Of a stretch of 64,000 nt of DNA, positions 27,591 to 34,387 are shown piece by piece. The position numbers and the translations under genes are program-made. Position 1 is the stretch's first letter; the number at the start of each line of letters is the position of its first letter. The stretch comes from UBA4615 sp046046245 (GTDB lineage Bacteria; Pseudomonadota; Gammaproteobacteria; Burkholderiales; Burkholderiaceae_E). Location of the stretch: assembly GCA_046046245.1 (NCBI GenBank), contig JBJOKE010000054.1, positions 98,855-162,854 on the forward strand, given 5' to 3'. The notes under the pieces were generated by a model, which had not been told where the DNA came from, did no database searches, and saw nothing but the letters and a program-made list of their open reading frames with translations.

Positions 27591-28592
27591 ATGCGCCGCC
27601 TGCTGCTCGCGCTCGCCGTCGGACCGCTGCTGGCACTCGCCGGCTGCCAGACCGACCTCGCGCTGGTCGACCTGAAGGAGCGCTGGGCGGGTCCGAGCTC
27701 GCGCTTCCTGCCGATGGACGGGATCGAGGTGCACTGGCGCGACGAGGGGCCGGGCGCGTCGCCATCGCCCGCCCCCGCCCCGTCGGTCCCCGCGGGGCCA
27801 CGCGCCGCCGGCGAGCCGCCCGCCATCCTGCTGCTGCACGGCACCGCGTCCTCGCTGCACACCTGGGACGGCTGGGCGCGGGTGATGAGCCCGTCGATGC
27901 GCGTCGTGCGGCTCGACCTGCCGGGCTTCGGCCTGACCGGCCCGCATCCGTCGGGCGACTATTCGGGCGCGGCCACCACCGACTTCCTGGAGCGCTTCGC
28001 CGACGCCGCGGGGCTGAAGCGCTTCGCGATCGCGGGCAACAGCCTCGGCGGCTACTACGCGTGGCGCTTCGCGCTGCGCCATCCGGAGCGCGTCTCGGCG
28101 CTGATCCTCGTCGATGCGGTCGGCTACCCGATCGAGCCCGGAGCCGGCGAGTCGGTCGCGATGCAGCTCGCGCGGATGCCGGTGGTGAGCGAGCTGATGC
28201 GCTTCGCACCGATCCGCGGCATCGTCGATCGCAGCCTGCGCGACGTCTACGCCGACGGCTCGAAGGTCACGCCCGAGCTGGTCGACCGCTACGAGCAGCT
28301 GATGCTGCGGCCGGGCAACCGCGCCGCGATGGGCGACCGCGCGCGCGCCGAGCGGCGGCCGGTCGGCTGGCAGCGCCTGCCCGAGCTGCGCGTGCCCACG
28401 CTGATCCAGTGGGGCGCATCGGATGCCTGGGTGCCGGTCTCGCACGCCGAGCGGTTCCGGCGGGACATCCCCGGCAGCCGTCTCGTCGTCTATCCTGGGC
28501 TCGGCCACCTGCCGATGGAGGAGGACCCGGAGCGCACCGCGCGCGACGCGCTGACCTTCCTGCGCGGCGGCGCGGTCCCCGATCAGAAGTAG
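27591..28592 (+). CDS. Alpha/beta-hydrolase lipoprotein
   Basis: A 333-residue alpha/beta hydrolase. The lipobox LALAGC (C19) predicts anchoring to a membrane on the periplasmic side. The catalytic triad is S151 in GNSLGG, D278 in GASDAWVP and H306 in GLGHLPME; the oxyanion loop is LLHGTASS near residues 82-89. A Pro/Ala linker (residues 55-77) separates it from the strand FLPMDGIEVHWRDEG. It starts 4 bases after dppF, so it is the last gene of the import operon, and may release an ester or acyl group from substrates before uptake. Its stop overlaps the convergent PLP-enzyme stop by 10 bases. The substrate is inferred from context only. Confidence 0.88.
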   Translation: MRRLLLALAVGPLLALAGCQTDLALVDLKERWAGPSSRFLPMDGIEVHWRDEGPGASPSPAPAPSVPAGPRAAGEPPAILLLHGTASSLHTWDGWARVMSPSMRVVRLDLPGFGLTGPHPSGDYSGAATTDFLERFADAAGLKRFAIAGNSLGGYYAWRFALRHPERVSALILVDAVGYPIEPGAGESVAMQLARMPVVSELMRFAPIRGIVDRSLRDVYADGSKVTPELVDRYEQLMLRPGNRAAMGDRARAERRPVGWQRLPELRVPTLIQWGASDAWVPVSHAERFRRDIPGSRLVVYPGLGHLPMEEDPERTARDALTFLRGGAVPDQK

Positions 28593-29887
28593 GTCCGGAT
28601 CGCGCGGGTCACGCGGAAGTCGTCGTCGACCGCCCAGACCAGTCGCCACTTGTCGAAGGTGGTGCAGGGATGCGAGACACCGAAGGCGATCCAGTCGCCG
28701 ACGGCGAGGGCATCGGCCGGATCGATCCGCAGGTAGCCGTGCTGGTCGTTGTGGCCGAACACCCGCCAGTGCGCGGGCGCCTCGGTCGGCCGCGCGTCGC
28801 GGCCCGGGCGGAACACCCGCTTGGGCCAGGGCAGGTCGGCATCGGTGCCGACGTCGCGACGGCCGAGCGTGACGATCGCACGGTCGGGCTCGGGCCGCGA
28901 CTGCACGGCCGCCCAGACCTCGAGCGCGCCGCGCGGCGGCTCGCCGGCGAAGGCGGGATCGAGCGCGCGCGCGGCGATCGCGGCGGCGTGGCGCCGGTAC
29001 ATGCCGTCATCGTGGCTGAGGTAGCAGCCGCTGCGCAGCACGACCCGCGCGGGCCGTGCGAGCCCGCCGCGCGCGGCGAGGCCCCGCACGACGAGGTCGT
29101 AGGCGGCCGAGCCGCCGGCCGACAGCAGCACCTCGTCGAGCGCGGGCTCGAGCAGGCCCTCCCGCTCGAAGGCCTGCGCGAGGCCGACGAGGCCGTGCAT
29201 CCAGCCCTCGACGAAGGCCGCGTCCTTCGCGGCATCGCCCGAGACGTTCAGGCCCTCGAAGGCCTCGACGCCGGCCAGCCGCAGCGCTGGCCGCGCGGCG
29301 ACCGCGCGGCCGAGCTCGAGCGCGTCCTCGGGGCGGCGGCAGCCGGTGCGCCCGCCCGCCGTGCCCAGCTCGACCAGCACGTCGATGCGCGGCGCCCCGC
29401 CGCGCGCGAGGCCCTCGGCGAGGATCGCGAGCTGGGCCGGCGAATCGGTGAGGGTGAGGAAGCGGACCGCCGGGTGCGCGGCCGCGAGCGCGCCCCAGCG
29501 CGCCGCGTCGCCGACCGTGGCCAGCTGGTTCGCCATCAGCACGCGCGGCGCGCCGGCCTCGACCGCGAGCCGCGCCTGATGGACGTTGGCGACGGTGATG
29601 CCCCAGGCGCCGTCGCGCAGCTGCTCGGCGAAGAGCTGCGGCGCGTTCGTGGTCTTGCCGTGCGGCGCCAGCGCGCTGCCCGTGGCCGCGACGAAGCGGC
29701 CGAGCCAGGCCGCGTTGTGCCGCAACGCCGACTCGGACAGCACCGCGACCGGCAGCGGCAGGTCGCCGCGCAGCAGCCGCAGGTCCTGCGAGGCGGCGTC
29801 GCGGACGCGGAACGGCGCGCGTTCGGGCGGGAAGCCCTTGAAGCTCGCATCGAGGGTCTCGTCGAGGATCGCGTCGGGGGTCGGCAT
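28583..29887 (-). CDS. D-serine dehydratase-like / amino acid deaminase PLP enzyme
   Basis: A 434-residue fold-type III PLP protein related to alanine racemase N-domains, D-threonine aldolases and eukaryotic-type D-serine dehydratases. K78 in APHGKTTNAPQL is the expected Schiff-base lysine (standard form PHxKTHK). The C-terminal domain ends with GVSHPCTTFDKWRLVWAVDD, with the His-x-Cys zinc site used by metal-dependent D-serine dehydratases. FGHNDQHGYLRID also fits that domain. It probably deaminates or cleaves a D-hydroxy amino acid in the cytoplasm. DadA for D-amino acids is 3 kb away, which supports the D-amino-acid theme but proves no link. Confidence 0.84.
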   Translation of the reverse strand: MPTPDAILDETLDASFKGFPPERAPFRVRDAASQDLRLLRGDLPLPVAVLSESALRHNAAWLGRFVAATGSALAPHGKTTNAPQLFAEQLRDGAWGITVANVHQARLAVEAGAPRVLMANQLATVGDAARWGALAAAHPAVRFLTLTDSPAQLAILAEGLARGGAPRIDVLVELGTAGGRTGCRRPEDALELGRAVAARPALRLAGVEAFEGLNVSGDAAKDAAFVEGWMHGLVGLAQAFEREGLLEPALDEVLLSAGGSAAYDLVVRGLAARGGLARPARVVLRSGCYLSHDDGMYRRHAAAIAARALDPAFAGEPPRGALEVWAAVQSRPEPDRAIVTLGRRDVGTDADLPWPKRVFRPGRDARPTEAPAHWRVFGHNDQHGYLRIDPADALAVGDWIAFGVSHPCTTFDKWRLVWAVDDDFRVTRAIRTYF

Positions 29888-29924
29888 GGCGGAGGGATCG
29901 TCGAGGGCGGGCGATGCGGCCGCG

Positions 29925-30386
29925 TCAGCCGCGCGTCGGCGGCGTGGCCCGCGTCAGCAGCGTGACGCCGGCGCGCGCCGAGGTGTCGTAGTAGGTGAAG
30001 CCGGTCCGGTTCGGACGCCGGCCGCGGCTCAGCACCGGCATCCCGAGTTCGCGCGCCGAGGCCTCGGCCGCGTCCGCATCGGGCACCTCGAAGCCGAGGT
30101 GGTAGACGCCCTCGCCGTGCCGCTCGAGGAAGGCGCGCTGCGGCGACGGCGCGTCGCCCGGCTGGCACAGCTGCAGCTGCACCGTGGGCAGCTGGCAGAC
30201 CCGGTACTTCAGCGACAGGAAGCCGTCGCGGTCGGGCACCTCGAGCTCGACGTACTCCGCGAGCGGCGGATAGTCGACCCACGGGCCGATGCCGATCGAC
30301 TCGTAGTACGCCTGCGCGGCGTCGATGTCGTGCACGACGATGCAGACGTGATGGAGCCTGTCGAAGAGCGGGAGCACGGCCGTCAC
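29925..30386 (-). CDS. VOC family (glyoxalase-fold) protein
   Basis: A 153-residue protein made of two beta-alpha-beta-beta-beta modules. The first opens FDRLHHVCIVVHDIDAAQAYYES, the second GVYHLGFEVPDADAAEASARELG, with histidine and glutamate residues at the usual metal positions (H12, E47, H109-region). The family includes methylmalonyl-CoA epimerases, dioxygenases and lyases; the YYESIGIGPW stretch is close to the epimerase-like group. GTG 30386 overlaps the SDR stop by four bases, so the two are co-expressed. No specific reaction is assigned. Confidence 0.82.
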   Translation of the reverse strand: MTAVLPLFDRLHHVCIVVHDIDAAQAYYESIGIGPWVDYPPLAEYVELEVPDRDGFLSLKYRVCQLPTVQLQLCQPGDAPSPQRAFLERHGEGVYHLGFEVPDADAAEASARELGMPVLSRGRRPNRTGFTYYDTSARAGVTLLTRATPPTRG

Positions 30387-31156
30387 GACTTCACCGGCAC
30401 GACGTAGTTCAGCACCCGGCGGCCGCCGTCGACGTAGACGGTCTCGCCGGTCAGGTAGGACGCGTCGTCGCTCGCGAGGAACGCGACCACCGACGCGACC
30501 TCGGCAGCCTCGCCGTAGCGACCGAGCGGCGTGCGCGACAGGATCGCGTGGTGACCCGCGCTCTGCACGAAGGCACCGGCCACCATGTCGGTCATGATCG
30601 TGCCCGGCCCCACGCCGCAGACGCGGATGCCGTGCGGCGCGAAGGCCACCGCGGCGGTCGAGGTCACCTGGTTCATGCCGCCCTTGGAGATCGCATAGGG
30701 CGCGACCGTGGGGTTGGCGAGACCGGAGTTGATCGACGACATGTTGACGATCACGCCGCCGCGGCCCTGCGCGATCATCCGCCGCGCGGCGGCCTGCGTG
30801 CCGTAGAACGCGCCCTTCAGGTTCACCGCGAGCACGCGCTCGAGCAGCTCGGGCGTGACCTCGAGGAAATCGACGACCGGGGCGATGCCGGCATTGTTGA
30901 CCATCACGTCGATCGAACCGAAGCGTTCGACGGCCGCGTCGACGAGCGCGATCACCTCGGGCTGGACCGCGACGTCGCACCTCACCGCGTGGACGGTATC
31001 GGGGGTGCCGATCTCGGCGGCGGTGGCATGCAGGCGCTCGACGTCGACGTCGGACAGCACCACCTTCGCGCCCTCGGCCAGCAGGCGCTCCGCGGTCGCG
31101 CGGCCGATGCCGCGGGCCGCGCCGGTGACGACGGCGACTCTTCCTTCGAGCTTCAT
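30383..31156 (-). CDS. Short-chain dehydrogenase/reductase (classical SDR)
   Basis: A 257-residue NAD(P)-dependent oxidoreductase of the FabG type. It shows TGAARGIG (11-18) for the cofactor, NNAG near 87-90, the catalytic S140/S141, Y154 and K158, and a C-terminal YVDGGRRVLNY. D36/D38 after the second strand (LSDVDV) suggest NAD(H) preference. ATG 31156 is preceded by GGAGG (minus strand). It is the first gene of an SDR-VOC pair and diverges from the TctC-type binding protein across 160 bases. Such trios are common in Burkholderiales carboxylate-degradation loci, but the substrate is not evident. Confidence 0.9.
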   Translation of the reverse strand: MKLEGRVAVVTGAARGIGRATAERLLAEGAKVVLSDVDVERLHATAAEIGTPDTVHAVRCDVAVQPEVIALVDAAVERFGSIDVMVNNAGIAPVVDFLEVTPELLERVLAVNLKGAFYGTQAAARRMIAQGRGGVIVNMSSINSGLANPTVAPYAISKGGMNQVTSTAAVAFAPHGIRVCGVGPGTIMTDMVAGAFVQSAGHHAILSRTPLGRYGEAAEVASVVAFLASDDASYLTGETVYVDGGRRVLNYVVPVKS

Positions 31157-31253
31157 CCGGACCCCCTCCTCGTGCCTGTTCGGTTCGTCGGGCGCGGCCG
31201 GCGCGCGCGCCCACCGCGCATGATGCCGTCCCGCGCGCCATGCGTCGCGCTCG

Positions 31254-31290
31254 CGGACCACGGGGCGGTCCGTGGCGGACCGACTAGAAT
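31254..31290 (+). promoter_or_regulatory. Promoter and inverted repeats upstream of the TctC-type gene
   Basis: TAGAAT at 31285-31290 is a near-consensus -10 box, giving a leader of about 20 bases before the ATG at 31317; GGAGGAG at 31304-31310 is the ribosome site. Just upstream, GGTCCG (31267-31272) and CGGACC (31276-31281) form a perfect inverted repeat with a 3-base spacer, and a third copy of CGGACC lies at 31254-31259. The repeats would cover the -35 region, a good place for a regulator. The regulator itself is not identified. Confidence 0.45.
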
Positions 31291-31316
31291 CGCCGCCATC
31301 GAAGGAGGAGACCCCG

Positions 31317-32315
31317 ATGACCCGCCCCGCTCCCGACCGCGGCCGCCTGCTCGCGCCGCTCGTGCCCGTCGCCCTCGCCTCGGCCGCCGCCGCGCCCGGA
31401 CGCGCCCGCGCGCAGGAGGCCTGGCCCACGAAACCGGTGACGATCATCGTGCCGCAGGCGGCCGGCGGCGCCAACGACACCGTGGCCCGCGCGTTCGGTG
31501 CGCGACTGTCGCAGGCGATCGGCCAGCCCGTGGTGATCGAGAACCGCACCGGCGCCGGCGGCAACGTCGGCACCGTCGCCGTCGCACGCGCGCCGAAGGA
31601 CGGCCACACGCTGATGCTCACCGCGCAGAGCGCGCAGACGATCAACCCCTGGCTCTACCGCAATGCCGGCTTCGACCCGATCAAGGACTTCGAGCCGGTG
31701 ATGTCGGTGGCCACCGCGCCCTACCTGCTCGTCGCGAACCCGTCGTTCGGCCCCGCGACGCTCAAGGAGCTGATCGCGTACGCGAAGCAGCGCCCCGGCC
31801 GCGTCGACTACGCCTCGGCCGGCAACGGCACGCTGAACCACCTGCTCGGCGTGATGCTGAACCAGCAGGCCGGCATCCACCTCGTGCACATCCCCTACCG
31901 CGGCGCGGCCGCGGCCGCGACCGACGTCGTGGGCGGCCAGGTGCCGATCACCTTCGGCAGCTTCCCGGGCGTGATCCCGTTCGTGAAGGCGAACCAGCTG
32001 AAGGTGATCGGCGTCGCCACCGAGAAGCGCACCAGGCTCGCGCCCGAGCTGCCCACGCTCGCCGAATCGCTGCCCGGCTACCACGCGAACTCGTGGTACG
32101 GCCTGTTCGCGCCGGCGGGCACGCCGAAGGCGGTCGTCGACCGGATCGCGGCCGAGGGCAACAAGGTGATGGCCGATGCGGCGCTCGTCGAGCGGCTCGC
32201 CGGACAGGGCGCGGAGCCCGCGCCCTCCACGCCAGAGCAGCTCGCGAAGCTGCTGCGCGACGACCTCAAGCTCTGGCAGGGGATCGTGAAGGCGTCGGGG
32301 GCGACCGTGGACTGA
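31317..32315 (+). CDS. Tripartite tricarboxylate transporter substrate-binding protein (Bug/TctC)
   Basis: A 332-residue periplasmic solute receptor of the Bug family, which is greatly expanded in Burkholderiales. A signal peptide spans about 1-32 (ending GRARAQ), with two arginines near the start. The mature protein begins EAWPTKPVTIIVPQAAGGANDTVAR; the segments VVIENRTGAGGNVGTVAVARA, GLFAPAGTPKAVVDRI and VHIPYRGAAAAATDVVGGQV are family hallmarks. No TctA/TctB membrane subunits are nearby, which is normal for 'orphan' Bug proteins. The ligand is probably a carboxylate. ATG 31317 with its GGAGGAG is preferred to an upstream in-frame ATG. Confidence 0.93.
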   Translation: MTRPAPDRGRLLAPLVPVALASAAAAPGRARAQEAWPTKPVTIIVPQAAGGANDTVARAFGARLSQAIGQPVVIENRTGAGGNVGTVAVARAPKDGHTLMLTAQSAQTINPWLYRNAGFDPIKDFEPVMSVATAPYLLVANPSFGPATLKELIAYAKQRPGRVDYASAGNGTLNHLLGVMLNQQAGIHLVHIPYRGAAAAATDVVGGQVPITFGSFPGVIPFVKANQLKVIGVATEKRTRLAPELPTLAESLPGYHANSWYGLFAPAGTPKAVVDRIAAEGNKVMADAALVERLAGQGAEPAPSTPEQLAKLLRDDLKLWQGIVKASGATVD

Positions 32316-32325
32316 CGGTCGCCGG

Positions 32326-32351
32326 CGGGTCGTCACGATCGTGACGACCCG
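32326..32351. terminator. Perfect 26-base palindrome between convergent genes
   Basis: A gapless palindrome centred between 32338 and 32339: left arm CGGGTCGTCACGA, right arm its exact complement. It begins 11 bases after the tctC-type stop and ends 61 before the Lrp stop. It may be a bidirectional stem-loop terminator, though neither side has a U-tract; a protein-binding site is an alternative. Confidence 0.45.
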
Positions 32352-32411
32352 GCCCGGACGGACCGCCCGGCCGCGGCCGGGCCGGTGCCCGTGACGATCG
32401 GCTGCCGCCGC

Positions 32412-32903
32412 TCAGTCCGGCACCGTCAGCGCCAGGCTCTCCTTGATCTCCTCCATCACCACGTAGCTCTTGCTCTCGCGCGCGCCCGGCAGGCCGAGCA
32501 GCATGTCGCCGAGCAGCTTGCGGTACGCGTTCATCTCGGGGATCCGCGCCTTGATCAGGTAGTCGAAGTCGCCGGACACGAGGTGGCACTCGAGCACGTT
32601 CGGCAGCTTCAGCACCTCGCGCTTGAACTCCTCGAAGATCCGCCCGGACTTCGCCGACAGCCGGATCTCGACGAACACCAGCAGCGACTGGCCGAGCGCG
32701 TGCGGCGACAGCCGCGCGTGATAGCCGGTGATGAAGCCGTCGCGCTCCAGTCGTTTCACGCGCTCGCTGCACGGCGTGGCCGACAGGCCGACGCGCTCGG
32801 CGAGCTCGGTGATCGAGATCCGGCCGTCGTCCTGCAGGGTGCTCAGGATCCTGCGGTCGATCCTGTCGGGCGGGCGCGCTGCGCCCTCGGGGCGGGGTTT
32901 CAT
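32412..32903 (-). CDS. Lrp/AsnC family transcriptional regulator
   Basis: A 163-residue regulator. The N-terminal helix-turn-helix covers residues about 13-60 (IDRRILSTLQDDGRISITEL, then the recognition helix SATPCSERVKRLERDG). The C-terminal RAM domain carries VLECHLVSGDFDYLIKARIPE, where ligand amino acids bind at the oligomer interface. It is divergent from dadA across 118 bases, the arrangement seen in many proteobacteria, where the regulator controls D-amino-acid oxidation in response to alanine or a related amino acid. This control is inferred from position. Confidence 0.93.
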   Translation of the reverse strand: MKPRPEGAARPPDRIDRRILSTLQDDGRISITELAERVGLSATPCSERVKRLERDGFITGYHARLSPHALGQSLLVFVEIRLSAKSGRIFEEFKREVLKLPNVLECHLVSGDFDYLIKARIPEMNAYRKLLGDMLLGLPGARESKSYVVMEEIKESLALTVPD

Positions 32904-32956
32904 CGATGATTCCCTGCGTATCGACTGTTCGATGGGTGTTTTCGCTGCATAGGCTC

Positions 32957-32970
32957 GTAAACTTGGTTAC
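32957..32970. promoter_or_regulatory. Candidate regulator site in the lrp-dadA intergenic region
   Basis: GTAA (32957-32960) and TTAC (32967-32970) form an inverted repeat with a six-base spacer within the most A/T-rich part of the 118-base divergent gap. Downstream, TAGATT (32992-32997) could be the dadA -10 box. The site fits the size of an Lrp-family half-site pair, but the match is short. Confidence 0.35.
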
Positions 32971-33021
32971 AAACGCTGCGTCAACGGCACTAGATTGGAG
33001 GATATCGCTTCGGAGATCTCC

Positions 33022-34341
33022 ATGCGCATCCTCGTTCTCGGCAGCGGCGTGATCGGCGTGACCAGCGCCTGGTACCTGGCCCGCCAGGGCCACGAGGTCG
33101 TCGTGGTCGACCGGCAGCCGGGGCCGGCCCTCGAGACCAGCTTCGCGAACGCCGGCCAGGTCTCGCCCGGCTACTCGACGCCCTGGGCGGCGCCCGGCAT
33201 CCCGCTGAAGGCGATGAAGTGGCTGTTCCAGCGGCACGCGCCGCTCGCCATCCGGCCGGACGGCACGCTGTTCCAGCTGCGCTGGCTGGCGCAGATGCTC
33301 GCGAACTGCACCGAGGATCGCTACGCGGTGAACAAGGAGCGGATGCTGCGGGTGGCCGAGTACAGCCGCGACTGCCTGAAGGCGCTGCGCGCCGAGACCG
33401 GCATCGCCTACGAGGGCCGACAGCAGGGCACGCTGCAGGTCTTCCGCACCCGGGCGCAGCTCGACGCGGTCGACAAGGACGTGCGCGTGCTGCGCGAACA
33501 GGGCGTGCCCTTCGAACTGCTCGACCGCGACGGCATCGCCCGTGCGGAGCCGGCGCTGGCGGCGGTCAAGGACACGCTGGTCGGCGGCCTGCGGCTGCCG
33601 GGCGACGAGACCGGCGACTGCCAGCTGTTCACCACGCGCCTGGCGGCGCTCGCCGCCGCGCAGGGCGTGCGCTTCATGAACGGGACCGCGATCGACCGCA
33701 TCGAGACCCGCGGCGACGCGGTCGCCGCGGTCTGGGTGCGCTCGCCGCACGGCCGCGAGCGGCTCGTCGCCGATCAGGTGCTGCTCGCGCTGGGCAGCTG
33801 GTCGCGCGAGCTCCTCGGACCGCTCGGCCTGGACCTGCCGGTCTATCCGCTGAAGGGCTACTCGCTGACGGTACCGATCGTCGATCCGTCGGCCGCGCCG
33901 GTCTCCACCGTGATGGACGAGACCTACAAGGTCGCGGTCACGCGCTTCGACGACCGGATCCGCGTGGGCGGCATGGCCGAGGTCGCGGGCTTCGACCTGC
34001 GGCTGAACCCGCGCCGCCGCGAGACGCTCGAGAAGGTGGTGACCGGTCTCTTCCCGCGCGGCGGCGACGTCGCCGCGGCGAGCTTCTGGACCGGGCTGCG
34101 GCCGATGACGCCCGACGGCACGCCGGTGATCGGTGCGACCCGCTACGGCAACCTCTGGCTGAACACCGGGCACGGCACGCTCGGATGGACGATGGCCTGC
34201 GGCTCGGGCAAGCTGGTCGCGGACCTGATCTCGCGCCGCCGGCCCGAGATCAGCGCCGAGGGCCTGGGGCTAGACCGGTATGCGCGCGACCCGCGGGCCC
34301 GCCGGCCGACCGGTCCGCGCGCGCCGCAGCCGGCCCACTGA
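33022..34341 (+). CDS. dadA: D-amino acid dehydrogenase
   Basis: A 439-residue FAD flavoprotein that oxidises D-amino acids (D-alanine in model species) to 2-oxo acids and passes electrons to the respiratory chain at the inner membrane. The FAD-binding start MRILVLGSGVIGVTSAWYLA with GxGxxG, the segment SFANAGQVSPGYSTPWAAPG and KAMKWLFQRHAPL are all DadA-specific, as is the C-terminal FWTGLRPMTPDGTPVIG. The length is close to E. coli DadA (432). ATG 33022 follows CGGAG by about 6 bases. An alanine racemase (dadX), often next to it, is not present; the ORF downstream is a P-type ATPase. Confidence 0.95.
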   Translation: MRILVLGSGVIGVTSAWYLARQGHEVVVVDRQPGPALETSFANAGQVSPGYSTPWAAPGIPLKAMKWLFQRHAPLAIRPDGTLFQLRWLAQMLANCTEDRYAVNKERMLRVAEYSRDCLKALRAETGIAYEGRQQGTLQVFRTRAQLDAVDKDVRVLREQGVPFELLDRDGIARAEPALAAVKDTLVGGLRLPGDETGDCQLFTTRLAALAAAQGVRFMNGTAIDRIETRGDAVAAVWVRSPHGRERLVADQVLLALGSWSRELLGPLGLDLPVYPLKGYSLTVPIVDPSAAPVSTVMDETYKVAVTRFDDRIRVGGMAEVAGFDLRLNPRRRETLEKVVTGLFPRGGDVAAASFWTGLRPMTPDGTPVIGATRYGNLWLNTGHGTLGWTMACGSGKLVADLISRRRPEISAEGLGLDRYARDPRARRPTGPRAPQPAH

Positions 34342-34387
34342 CCCTACCCGCCGCCGCGCGCGGTGCCGGCGCGGCGGGCCCGAGCCG

